Program-made: the position numbers and the translations under genes | DNA from: Microcaldota archaeon | Lineage (GTDB): Archaea > Micrarchaeota > Micrarchaeia > Micrarchaeales > Micrarchaeaceae | Reading direction: 5' to 3' | Length of the DNA: 39,407 nt | Assembly: GCA_021791535.1 (NCBI GenBank) | Contig: JAJYWI010000020.1 | Span: forward strand, 1-39,407 | Shown here: positions 30,840 to 39,149 of the stretch, piece by piece | Numbering within the stretch: position 1 is the stretch's first letter | Layout: each line of letters starts with the position of its first letter | Notes under the pieces: model-generated | Told to the model about the DNA's origin: nothing | Databases searched by the model: none | What the model saw: only the letters and a program-made list of their open reading frames with translations

Positions 30840-32111
30840 ATGAACAAAAAAGCGGTTTTTGGTGTACTGTCGGCGTTTGCTGTGATCTCAATGCTGTTTG
30901 GGGTCGCTGCTGCGCAATCAACAAACGTGGCTACAGGGTCGCTGTCCATACAAGGCCTTACAGTGAGCCCAACGCCTGTAGCCGCGGGTGACAACATAAC
31001 AATATCGTTCAACCTCTTCAATTCATACAGCCAGTCGCTCTCGGACATAAGCCTGTGGGTCAGCGCGCAGAACCCGATAATAAACGTTTCTCCGGCGTAC
31101 AGCACATACATCAGCGGAATAGGCACGGGGCAGTACGGCGGTGTCGTAGCGAACAGGTTCACGTATGAGTTGCACATACCATCGACGCTGCCAGCCGGCG
31201 ACTATGAGATAGATGTGATCGCGAACTACCAGACGACAGAGGGGGTAAGCACCGGCATATCAGCCCAGTCGGTGATGCCTATCTACATATACGTGTACGG
31301 GAAGCCGCAGGTGTCGTTGAACGTGTATCCGACAGGCAAGATAGTCCCCGGGGAGGATTTCACGGCTGCGCTCACTGCGGTCAATTCTGGCACCGACCTG
31401 GCAAGGAACGTGACCGTCCAGCTTCTCAACTCCACTTACTTCAAGCCTGACGGCGCCGATGTCTTCTCGTTCGGGATACTCGGCTCTGGAAGCTCCGCCA
31501 GCTCTACAGCAACCATATTCACCGATCAGAACGTCACTGGGGGCCTGAACTACGTCGATGCTAGGGTCAGCTACACGACGAATGAGGGAGCATATGTCAG
31601 CAATATAGTGCAGGTGCCTCTAAATGTGCTGCAGAACACTGCCAAGTTCATTGTTACCAACGTGAGCGGAAAGGTCCAAGCCGGCGCAACATACGCGCCA
31701 GTCACCTTCACTGTCCAAAACACAGGGAACGAGGAGGCTACCGATGTGGAGTTCAGCCTTCAGACTATATACCCGGTCACTCCTGTCAATCCGGACGTTT
31801 TCCTTGCATCGATAGGGCCCGGGCAGTCGGCTAACCTGACCTTCTACGTGCAGGGCAACTCCAACGGCAACACCGGGGAGTACCCTGTCACGCTCTATGC
31901 GCAATGGAACCAGCCAAACGGGGCAACCAACCAGCAGTTCTCGGGTTCGGCAAACTACTATGTTGCAGTAGAGGGCAAGGTCGGGCTCTTCACAGCTGCG
32001 AACGATGACTACTTCATAATAGCGGCTGTGGTGATAGTAGCGCTCATAGCCATGAGGGTTGCAATAGCGAAGGCAAGAAAGAAAGCTATAAATTCCAGGG
32101 CGAAGAAGTAA
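30840..32111 (+). CDS. secreted, C-terminally anchored Ig-like protein (CARDB/S-layer-associated type)
   Basis: 423 residues. A signal peptide (VFGVLSAFAVISMLFGVAAAQ) is followed by three beta-sandwich domains of about 110-120 residues that share the pattern of CARDB/COG1361-like modules (VSPTPVAAGDNITISF; PTGKIVPGEDFTAAL; GKVQAGATYAPVTFTVQNTG). Many N-x-S/T sites suggest glycosylation. A C-terminal membrane segment (DYFIIAAVVIVALIAMRVAIA) and a basic tail anchor it with the domains outside. GGTGAAAAC before the ATG is a clear ribosome binding site. It follows the permease by 18 bp. Secreted proteins of this type often accompany archaeal ABC-2 exporters and may serve as the external part of the transporter. 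Confidence 0.85.
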   Translation: MNKKAVFGVLSAFAVISMLFGVAAAQSTNVATGSLSIQGLTVSPTPVAAGDNITISFNLFNSYSQSLSDISLWVSAQNPIINVSPAYSTYISGIGTGQYGGVVANRFTYELHIPSTLPAGDYEIDVIANYQTTEGVSTGISAQSVMPIYIYVYGKPQVSLNVYPTGKIVPGEDFTAALTAVNSGTDLARNVTVQLLNSTYFKPDGADVFSFGILGSGSSASSTATIFTDQNVTGGLNYVDARVSYTTNEGAYVSNIVQVPLNVLQNTAKFIVTNVSGKVQAGATYAPVTFTVQNTGNEEATDVEFSLQTIYPVTPVNPDVFLASIGPGQSANLTFYVQGNSNGNTGEYPVTLYAQWNQPNGATNQQFSGSANYYVAVEGKVGLFTAANDDYFIIAAVVIVALIAMRVAIAKARKKAINSRAKK

Positions 32112-32121
32112 CGTTGATGCA

Positions 32122-33006
32122 ATGAAGACTCCATACGAGGGCCTCATCAGCGTGGCGATGAAGAGGTACGGGGTGCCAGACTGGGTAGCCCCGTACATAT
32201 ACAAGTACGCCAAGCGGAGCGACCTTTTCACTATAAAGCGGGCAATCAGCTTCATAAACGTGCGCAGGAAGAAGGGGGTCCTCACAGGCAGGCAGGTAAG
32301 GCTGCCCAACGGGGTCACATTCGATATAGATACAGTATCGCACATACTCAACCAGTTCTACTACGGCGTCGACACGGAAGCGAGAATCTCTGAGCGGTGG
32401 GCTGCTGAGTACACCGATTATGACCATGCTAACTTCACGAAGCATTACAAGGAGCTTGCCGCGCTGAGAACGAAGCATGCGAGGGCGCTTAAGAACATGG
32501 TTGAGGGGCTGGGCCACAAGATAGATAAACCGAGCAGGGGCATTGAACGGGTGTTCAACACGATCGCCGAGCTCGACGAATGGCCTGACAGGCTGATAGC
32601 GACAGAGATAATACTGAGGGATTCGTATTCTAGGCCGTTCGGCTTCATCTTCTACAAGGTGTTTTACCCCGTTTCCCCGGAATTCATGAGATCGTTGGGC
32701 AAGCTATTCACTAAAAAAGATGATGGAGGCAATTGGGCCGAGGAGGAGATAGGGAAGGTTGTCGGGGAGATGGCGCTGACAAGCGAGCATATCATAGATC
32801 TAGCAGAAAGGATACTAGCGGAGATATACCGGTCGATAGACTCTGAGATGCCGCTGGCGAGGAGGTCGAAGGTGGAAGCCGAGACCATGCTGCTGCGCGA
32901 CATATCCATTGCGTATCCGCTGCACACGCTGAAGGAGCTCGGAGTGGAGCTGGACGTGGACAGGGAGATGAAGAGGATAGCAGTGCTGGGCAAGAAAAAG
33001 GGTTAG
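32122..33006 (+). CDS. hypothetical helical protein of the export operon
   Basis: 294 residues, soluble, almost all helical. The N-terminal 80 residues are basic with aromatic residues (VAPYIYKYAKRSDLF). The middle and C-terminal parts look like long bundle helices containing Glu and His (FTKHYKELAALRTKHARAL; EEIGKVVGEMALTSEHII). The Glu/His placement recalls ferritin-like four-helix bundles, but no standard ExxH pair is clear, so this is only a guess. It starts 10 bp after the secreted protein gene and completes the PadR-led run. A new promoter lies after it at about 33021-33030. I do not recognise the family. Confidence 0.6.
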   Translation: MKTPYEGLISVAMKRYGVPDWVAPYIYKYAKRSDLFTIKRAISFINVRRKKGVLTGRQVRLPNGVTFDIDTVSHILNQFYYGVDTEARISERWAAEYTDYDHANFTKHYKELAALRTKHARALKNMVEGLGHKIDKPSRGIERVFNTIAELDEWPDRLIATEIILRDSYSRPFGFIFYKVFYPVSPEFMRSLGKLFTKKDDGGNWAEEEIGKVVGEMALTSEHIIDLAERILAEIYRSIDSEMPLARRSKVEAETMLLRDISIAYPLHTLKELGVELDVDREMKRIAVLGKKKG

Positions 33007-33074
33007 CCGCCTTGCATAGAATCTTTATATATCTTGGCAGCAAAGCATTTTTGTGTTAGAATGCGTGGTGAGCT

Positions 33075-35678
33075 ATGCAGCACAAAAATCCCACAATCAC
33101 CCTGTGGACCGATTTGGACCACGACCTCGAGTTCAGGAAGGAGCAGATCGAGATCGGCGAGGGCAGCATTAGCGTAGCCACGCGACATGGAAGGCTGACA
33201 ATAGCGCTAAACGACATCAGCAGCGCATACACCGAGGAGGGGCTGGGCATCGGCAAGCTCGTAGTGATAACAAAGAACGGCAAGGAAACCGAGCTCGCTT
33301 ATGCAACGAAGAACCTGATGCCGAACTTCAAGAGGCTTGCACTCGCGCTCAATGCATACAAGGCGAAGAAAAGGCTGGACTTCGTACCAAGTCAGGAGGA
33401 GCAGGCAAAGAAAGCAGGCCGGATGGGCACCATAAGGTGGATAGCCGGGTTCCTCCATCCTTACAGGAAAGCGCTCATAATAGGCATGGTGCTTGCGGTC
33501 GTAGCCGCGGGACTGAGTCTTGTTCCTGCGTACATGCTCAAGATACTGATAGACAACGTGCTGCTGGTGAGCAACGCTCCGGAGGGGCTTTTCCTCAAGC
33601 TTACCGTAATACTGGTGTTCGCCTACCTGGCCAACACAATATTGTCGCTGGTCCAGAACTACGTGCTGAGCAACCTAGGCCAGCGGATAGTCAACAGCCT
33701 GCGCTCCAAGGTGTATGACCGCGCAATGGAGTTCTCGTCCGGCATGATAGACAGGATAACGAGCGGCAGGATAATCACGCGCCTGACTACAGACGCAGGC
33801 AACATGCAGTGGCTGATGGCGTTCGGCTTCCCAACCATACTGGTGAACATGCTTACGCTGATAGGCATAGGCGTAATCCTGTTCAGCATGGACTGGAACC
33901 TCGCAATATACGTGCTCATTCCTACGCCGTTCGTGGTGTACGCGCTGATAAAGTATAGGGAGAGGTCGCACAACGCCTACCACAAGAACTGGAGGCGCAG
34001 CGCCGACATGATAAACACGCTGTATGACACGGTGTACAGCTACACAGTAGTAAAATCGTTTGCCAAGGAGAGGTTCGAGGGAACCAGGCTGGAGGGGCAG
34101 CTCGACAAGCTGTACAAATCCAACAATGACATAATCAAGCTGAACCTTTCGTACTGGCCGGCCATAGGCTTCCTGACGTCGTTGTCAACAGTCATAATAT
34201 GGTGGGTCGGCGGCAACCAGGTGATCGGCGGCATAATAGAGGTAGGAGTGATTACCGCCTTCGTTGCGTATATGGTCATGTTCTATTCGCCCATAAACCA
34301 GCTGAGCAGCATCCTGCCCTATGTGCAGCAGGCGCTGACATCCGGCGACCGAATACGCGAGATAATAGACCGGGAACCGGACATAAGGAACGTGAAGTCT
34401 CCAAGGAAGCCGAACATGAACCAGGACATAGAGTTCAGGGGCGTATGGTTCGGCTACGATCCCTATGTGCCTGTCATCGAGAACTTCAACATGAAGCTGA
34501 AGGCCGGGCACAATATAGCAGTAGTGGGCAGGAGCGGATCCGGGAAGTCGACGATAGCGAAGCTGATGATGAGGTTCTACGAGGCGAACAGGGGCTCGAT
34601 AAGGGTAGGGAACACTCCGCTCAGGAACATAGAGCTCACTTACCTGCGTGACAGGATAGCGTACGTGCCGCAGGATGTTGCGCTTTTCGACAACAGCGTG
34701 GCCTACAACATAGGCTACGGGGCCAACAGGAGGATAACCGACAAGGAGATAATAGCATCGGCACGCGCCGCAAGGATACACGATGAAGTCATGCAGTTGC
34801 CCATGGCCTACGACACCGATCTTGGTGAAAGGGGATGGTCGCTGTCTGGAGGCCAGAGGCAGAGATTGTCTGTGGCGAGAGCGATAATCAAGAAGCCCGA
34901 CATAGTGATACTCGACGAAGCAACCTCGAACCTTGACGTTGAGAGCGAGCAGGAGATATACTCGGCTGTGCTCAACCTCACCAAGGGCAAGACCACGATA
35001 TTCGTCACGCACAACATAAACGAGGTCATGCACGCGAACAAGGTGATCATGATGAAGAAGGGCAAGATAGTGGAGTCGGGGGAGCCGAAGGCGCTATACC
35101 ATTCCAGAAAGGAGTTCCACAGGATGTTCAGCAAGCAAATGGAGCACTGGAACCCGAAGATAGCGAACCCTGCAAAGCACAACCCCTCGATAGAATCATA
35201 CGTGAAGGACGCAGTGAGGGATTACGCATCGGTCAGGATATCCGAAGGCGCGAGGAGGAGCAAGGTGGATGCCATCACGAACGGCATAAGGCTCAGCGGA
35301 CTGACCCCGAAGCTGCCATTCCCGATAACCAACTCCAACTTCATCATGCTCTACGATTCCGAAGGTAAGGCAAGGCTAATACTAGAGGACTACAGCAAGC
35401 TGGACAACGAGTCGAGGAACACGCTAGAGGCATCAGTGCTGCTTAGCACGTTCAAGCCTACGATAAGCAAAGTCATGAAGATAGATATAAGGGGAGATGA
35501 GCTAGACTGGAACGTCGTAGTGGGCGGCGGCGAGCTGACCATAAACACCAAGGGCAGGAGGAACGTGATGCTCTACCCGGGCAAGATAGTGTTGACTGAC
35601 GTGAAGGACAACATATACGAGATGAACCTTAGGGAGCTCGACAGGAGGAGCCAGCGCCTGATTGCGGCAACGATCTAG
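33075..35678 (+). CDS. ABC exporter with N-terminal PH-like and C-terminal DUF1854-like domains
   Basis: 867 residues, far longer than a normal half-size exporter (about 580). Residues about 5-105 form a small beta-rich domain (EQIEIGEGSISVATRHG, IGKLVVITKNGKETELAY) like bacterial PH domains. Residues about 115-430 are the six-helix exporter domain. Residues about 445-690 are the ATPase: Walker A GRSGSGKST (about 485), signature LSGGQRQRLS (about 590), Walker B IVILDEATSNLD, switch VTHN. Residues about 735-867 match DUF1854: LPFPITNSNFIMLYDSEGK, STFKPTISKVMKI, then VLTDVKDNIYEM and RELDRRSQRL. From memory, DUF1854 proteins are separate neighbours of ABC exporters in bacteria, some beside cyanophycin-type genes. 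GGTGAGCT sets the start. The promoter TTTATATATC is near 33022-33031. Confidence 0.88.
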   Translation: MQHKNPTITLWTDLDHDLEFRKEQIEIGEGSISVATRHGRLTIALNDISSAYTEEGLGIGKLVVITKNGKETELAYATKNLMPNFKRLALALNAYKAKKRLDFVPSQEEQAKKAGRMGTIRWIAGFLHPYRKALIIGMVLAVVAAGLSLVPAYMLKILIDNVLLVSNAPEGLFLKLTVILVFAYLANTILSLVQNYVLSNLGQRIVNSLRSKVYDRAMEFSSGMIDRITSGRIITRLTTDAGNMQWLMAFGFPTILVNMLTLIGIGVILFSMDWNLAIYVLIPTPFVVYALIKYRERSHNAYHKNWRRSADMINTLYDTVYSYTVVKSFAKERFEGTRLEGQLDKLYKSNNDIIKLNLSYWPAIGFLTSLSTVIIWWVGGNQVIGGIIEVGVITAFVAYMVMFYSPINQLSSILPYVQQALTSGDRIREIIDREPDIRNVKSPRKPNMNQDIEFRGVWFGYDPYVPVIENFNMKLKAGHNIAVVGRSGSGKSTIAKLMMRFYEANRGSIRVGNTPLRNIELTYLRDRIAYVPQDVALFDNSVAYNIGYGANRRITDKEIIASARAARIHDEVMQLPMAYDTDLGERGWSLSGGQRQRLSVARAIIKKPDIVILDEATSNLDVESEQEIYSAVLNLTKGKTTIFVTHNINEVMHANKVIMMKKGKIVESGEPKALYHSRKEFHRMFSKQMEHWNPKIANPAKHNPSIESYVKDAVRDYASVRISEGARRSKVDAITNGIRLSGLTPKLPFPITNSNFIMLYDSEGKARLILEDYSKLDNESRNTLEASVLLSTFKPTISKVMKIDIRGDELDWNVVVGGGELTINTKGRRNVMLYPGKIVLTDVKDNIYEMNLRELDRRSQRLIAATI

Positions 35679-35760
35679 CGCAAGCCAAAATGATTTAAAG
35701 CTTATCCAACTGATATTAGCTGGTTCATTCAAATTCAGAAAAATCGCAGGGGCAGGTAAC

Positions 35761-36381
35761 ATGGCAGAAACTATAGTTGGCGCGGAACATCAGGGGGCAC
35801 CAGACAACGTAATATACGTAGGGAAGAAGCCGACGATGAACTATGTACTTGCGGTAGTCACGCAGATAAACAGCGGTATCGGCACTGTGATGATAAAAGC
35901 GCGCGGGAATCTGATATCCAAGGCTGTTGACGTGGCCGACATCGTAAGGAAGAGGTTCCTTACAGACTTGAAGGATCCAAGCGGGGAAGGCATAGCTATA
36001 GGATCTGAGGAGCTCGCCAACGAGGACGGCACGAAGTCAAAGGTAAGCTATATACAAATCGCAGCTGTGTCAAGCAAGCGCAAGGATGACAACGCAGCAC
36101 CGCCAAAAAGCAGCATGGTATACATCGGCAGGAAGCCGACGATGAACTATGTACTTGCCGTAGTCACGCAGATGAACAGCGGTGTGCCGTCAGTAACCGT
36201 TAAGGCGCGCGGGAATTCGATCTCCAAGGCTGTTGACGTAGTAGAGATAGTGAGGCACAGGTTCCTTCCGGACATCCAGGACCCAAGCGCAGGGGGCATA
36301 GCGATAAAATCAGAGGAGATCGCCAACGAGGACGGGACTAAATCAAAGATAAGCTCGATCCAGATAGCGATTAAGAAGTAG
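35761..36381 (+). CDS. tandem Alba-domain chromatin/RNA-binding protein
   Basis: 206 residues made of two Alba domains joined head to tail. Domain 1 is about residues 15-100 (VIYVGKKPTMNYVLAVVTQ) and domain 2 about 117-205 (MVYIGRKPTMNYVLAVVTQ). Both keep the Lys-Pro pair of the Alba N-terminus, the ARGN(L/S)ISKAVDV helix and the C-terminal SYIQIA/SSIQIA strand. Single Alba proteins bind DNA and RNA as dimers, so this one should form an internal dimer. The DNA of the two halves is highly similar with a 306-bp period, pointing to a recent duplication or gene conversion. AGGTAAC precedes the ATG. It converges with the CBS gene with no bases between stops. Confidence 0.92.
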   Translation: MAETIVGAEHQGAPDNVIYVGKKPTMNYVLAVVTQINSGIGTVMIKARGNLISKAVDVADIVRKRFLTDLKDPSGEGIAIGSEELANEDGTKSKVSYIQIAAVSSKRKDDNAAPPKSSMVYIGRKPTMNYVLAVVTQMNSGVPSVTVKARGNSISKAVDVVEIVRHRFLPDIQDPSAGGIAIKSEEIANEDGTKSKISSIQIAIKK

Positions 36382-36723
36382 TCAGATCAGGTCAGAGCTG
36401 CTTACTGTGCCCAAACACCTCATACCCTCCCTAGAATCCACGACAGGCAGCCTTGCGAGGCCATGCTTTAGCAGCGTCCTGCGCGCGTCCTCCCTGCTGC
36501 TGCCCTCCTCTACGAATATAGGATCCATCATGGCGCCGCTGACTCTTCCCGAATCTCCGTGCAGGGATGATACGTCAAGAACGCCAACAAGCCTGCCCTC
36601 TGATATAACTGGCAGTACGCTCACTCCGGAGTTGCGCGCTAGCTGCTTCGCGGTCTTGAGCGTCGCTTCTGGGCTTATCGCAACGATGTGCCTGTCGACA
36701 ACATCGGCCACCGAGCCAGCCAT
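36382..36723 (-). CDS. CBS-pair protein
   Basis: 113 residues from the ATG at 36723 (MAGSVADVVDRHIV), which lies about 24 bp from the TATA element TATTAATAG at 36744-36752. A start six codons upstream (36741) would fall within the promoter. It consists of two CBS motifs: SPEATLKTAKQLARNSGVSVLPVISEG (shown by its core VSVLPV) and EDARRTLLKHGLARLPVVDS, each followed by the LVGVLDV/LGTVSSSDL strand. CBS pairs bind adenosine nucleotides and usually sense energy state. There is no catalytic domain attached. It diverges from the DHH phosphoesterase gene and may share its promoter element. Confidence 0.85.
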   Translation of the reverse strand: MAGSVADVVDRHIVAISPEATLKTAKQLARNSGVSVLPVISEGRLVGVLDVSSLHGDSGRVSGAMMDPIFVEEGSSREDARRTLLKHGLARLPVVDSREGMRCLGTVSSSDLI

Positions 36724-36741
36724 GATGTTATTGCTCGGCAT

Positions 36742-36898
36742 ATCTATTAATAGGTTTTTACCGATATGCTAGGGCGCAGACGGAGACGGCGCACCGCAGA
36801 CGAGCTACGCTGGAGCACAGCGGCGATGTGCCGGTCTTATCCTGGTGATAGCCCAGAAATTGCATGGAAAGAACTGATATGGAGTCAGGAGTGATTTT
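36742..36898 (+). promoter_or_regulatory. structured leader and ribosome binding site of the DHH gene
   Basis: The TATA element TATTAATAG (36744-36752) would start rightward transcription near 36775 as well as serving the CBS gene. The resulting leader of about 120 bases can fold. GGCGCA pairs with TGTGCC around 36805-36854, and inside it CCGC pairs with GCGG and CGCTG pairs with CAGCG. GGAGTGA just before the TTG at 36899 is an almost perfect ribosome binding site and decides the start. Confidence 0.45.
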
Positions 36899-37933
36899 TT
36901 GCTATACAACATAACGCATGCGGCTGACCTCGATGGTATGGCCAGTGCAGCTTTCCTGGCGCGTTGCCATGGCATGCCTACAAGCAACATCATATTCATA
37001 AATTACGGCGCACAGGACGTAGGCCGCGCTACTGAAAAGCTCTCCGGCATTAGAGGCGGGGGCAACGTGCTGGTCATAACAGACTTCAGCATGACTCGAG
37101 AGAATTCTTCCATGATTGATAGGGCGCTTGCGCGGTTCAGGAGAAGGGGCAACAGCATAATATGGCTGGACCATCACCCGTGGCCAGATAGCATGATCAG
37201 AAAAGCCTCGAAATACTGCGACCTGATGGTAGTAGGCGAGAACACCTACTTCTGCGGGGCGGAGCTTGTATACCACCTGCTCTGCGATAGGGACAGATAC
37301 GGGGATGAACTGGCAAGGATAACCCACCTGTCCGATTTCTGGCTCAAGTCGAAGTCGAGGAAGGACAACGAGGCAGTGAATGCGGCTGCGCTAGGCATAA
37401 AGCAGATACGCAGCTATGCTGACTGGGAGGAGAGGCTGCGCGGCTACGTGCATGAGCTTTCGCAGCATATAGACTCCAGGATCATTCTTGACGCTTACGA
37501 GGAGTACATGAGGATGACCAGGCCGGCGATGGAGAGCATGTTGAAGGAATGCGGGATAATAAAGTCAAAACGCGTAAAGATAGGGGTGGGCTTCGGCACT
37601 ATGCTCTCTGCGCAGGAGGCCTGCATGGCGATAATAGAGAGGCTGAAGTGCGACATAAGCATTTACATATCAGCTGAAAGCATGCACGGGAGCATTAGGA
37701 GCCGGCGCAACAAGGGGACCTGGGGCATCGACATACTGAAACTGGCCGAGAGCCTCAACGGGGGAGGTCACCCTCTAGCTGCTGGCTTCAGCGTAGAGAA
37801 CGAGGGATATGACCTTTCAAAGGCGCACGATAGGAAGCTTGTGCTTGATAGGATAGGGAAAACAGCTGAAAGGCTGTACGGAAAGAGGATTAGGTGGTTC
37901 CAGCAGAGCACGGGCAGGAGCGTCACGAGATAA
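36899..37933 (+). CDS. DHH/DHHA1-family phosphoesterase
   Basis: 344 residues. DHH-DHHA1 proteins cleave phosphodiester bonds in short oligonucleotides, cyclic dinucleotides or single-stranded DNA (NrnA, GdpP and RecJ relatives). Metal-site motifs are HAADLDGMASAAFLA (residues about 7-21), ITDFSM (about 60) and the signature WLDHHPWPD (about 93). The C-terminal DHHA1 domain ends with the substrate motif GGGHPLAAGFS (about 290). The start is TTG at 36899, four bases after GGAGTGA; no ATG gives as complete a first motif. Its last 11 bp overlap the aIF2 gamma gene on the other strand. A role as an oligonucleotide nuclease is likely; the exact substrate is open. Confidence 0.9.
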   Translation: MLYNITHAADLDGMASAAFLARCHGMPTSNIIFINYGAQDVGRATEKLSGIRGGGNVLVITDFSMTRENSSMIDRALARFRRRGNSIIWLDHHPWPDSMIRKASKYCDLMVVGENTYFCGAELVYHLLCDRDRYGDELARITHLSDFWLKSKSRKDNEAVNAAALGIKQIRSYADWEERLRGYVHELSQHIDSRIILDAYEEYMRMTRPAMESMLKECGIIKSKRVKIGVGFGTMLSAQEACMAIIERLKCDISIYISAESMHGSIRSRRNKGTWGIDILKLAESLNGGGHPLAAGFSVENEGYDLSKAHDRKLVLDRIGKTAERLYGKRIRWFQQSTGRSVTR

Positions 37934-39149
37934 TCCCGTAGCCCGTAAGCCTCCACCTCTGGGATATGTTGCGCAGCACCGCTATCTTGGTGTTCTTCTC
38001 GGCGCACACCGGCTTCCTGAGCTCAAGCTCGATCGTGTCCTTTTTGACCCTCTTCGCGTGGCCGACGACCGTAGCCGTGCCTATGCCCATCAGCAGCGGC
38101 TCGTTCTCCTTGACCTTCTGCGATGGCACGTCGTTCCTCTCTATGTTGTAGTACCTTATCGTTATGCTTGTAGAAGATTCGGGAAGCTTGCCGACATGGC
38201 CCACTAGGTTTCCAACCAGGCTATCGGCCTTGGTTAATGATGGGTCAACCTCGGTTGACAGGCCTATGAGCCCACCAGGCTGCGCTCTCTCCATCTGGTC
38301 GGTCCCGTTGCTTATCCCAGTCACGACAGTTACAAGGTTCCTATAGGAGCTTTTCTTTGAGCCAGGCTCAGCGAAGTCCCCGCCAGGCCTGACCTCTATC
38401 CTGTCGCCCACTTTTATCACACCGCGCTTTATCGCTCCGCCGATTACGCCGCCGGACAGTTTGGCCACATCGCTGCCAGGCCTGTTAACATCGAAAGACC
38501 TGACAACGTACATTACCGGATCTGATTCGAGGTCGCGCTCAGGCTTCGGCATGTTAGCTATGGCTTCCAGCACGGCATCGATATTGACGCCCTGGTTGGT
38601 CATCACAGGTATGACAGGCGCATTCTCTATTGCGCTGCCCTTTACGAATGCCTTGATCTGCCTGTAGTTGCTAACGGCGGCTTCCTTTCCGACTATGTCA
38701 ACCTTGCTCTGCACTATTATCACGTTCTTTATCCCGAGCAGGTTGATTATCATCAGGTGCTCCCTTGTCTGCTGCATCGGCACTGACTCGGTAGCTGCTA
38801 TCACAAACAGTATTGCATCTATAACGCTTGCTCCTGCTATCGCTGTAGCCATGAGGGTTTCGTGGCCTGGCGCGTCTAGCATCGATATCCTCATCAGCGG
38901 CTCTGTTGTTGACCCGTCTGCCCTGCACTTCTCTTCCGTGGTATAGGCGGCTGCGCCATCGCATGTCCGGCACTTCCTTATTATAGCATCTGCATAGCCG
39001 AGCTTTATCGTCATGTTCCTCTTCAGGCTTTCGCTGTGCTTGTCGGTCCACACGTGCGTTATTGCCCTGGTCAGCGATGTCTTTCCGTGGTCTATGTGGC
39101 CGAGGGTGCCTATGTTCATTACGCTCTGCTTTAGGTCATCCAATAGCAT
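37923..39149 (-). CDS. translation initiation factor aIF2 subunit gamma
   Basis: 408 residues. It is the GTPase subunit that carries Met-tRNAi to the small ribosomal subunit. G-motifs are GTLGHIDHGKTSLT (G1), the switch 1 Thr in KRNMTIKLGYAD (G2), MLDAPGHE (G3), VQSKVD (G4, Ser-Lys-x-Asp rather than Asn-Lys-x-Asp) and the later SAIENAPVIPV region (G5). Domains 2 and 3 follow to the C-terminus. The zinc knuckle reads CRTC followed by TTEEKCRAD, so three of the usual four Cys are seen and the fourth position is Asp. The ATG overlaps the rps6e stop by one base (TGATG). The rps6e-aIF2 gamma order is conserved in many archaea. Confidence 0.96.
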   Translation of the reverse strand: MLLDDLKQSVMNIGTLGHIDHGKTSLTRAITHVWTDKHSESLKRNMTIKLGYADAIIRKCRTCDGAAAYTTEEKCRADGSTTEPLMRISMLDAPGHETLMATAIAGASVIDAILFVIAATESVPMQQTREHLMIINLLGIKNVIIVQSKVDIVGKEAAVSNYRQIKAFVKGSAIENAPVIPVMTNQGVNIDAVLEAIANMPKPERDLESDPVMYVVRSFDVNRPGSDVAKLSGGVIGGAIKRGVIKVGDRIEVRPGGDFAEPGSKKSSYRNLVTVVTGISNGTDQMERAQPGGLIGLSTEVDPSLTKADSLVGNLVGHVGKLPESSTSITIRYYNIERNDVPSQKVKENEPLLMGIGTATVVGHAKRVKKDTIELELRKPVCAEKNTKIAVLRNISQRWRLTGYGIIS

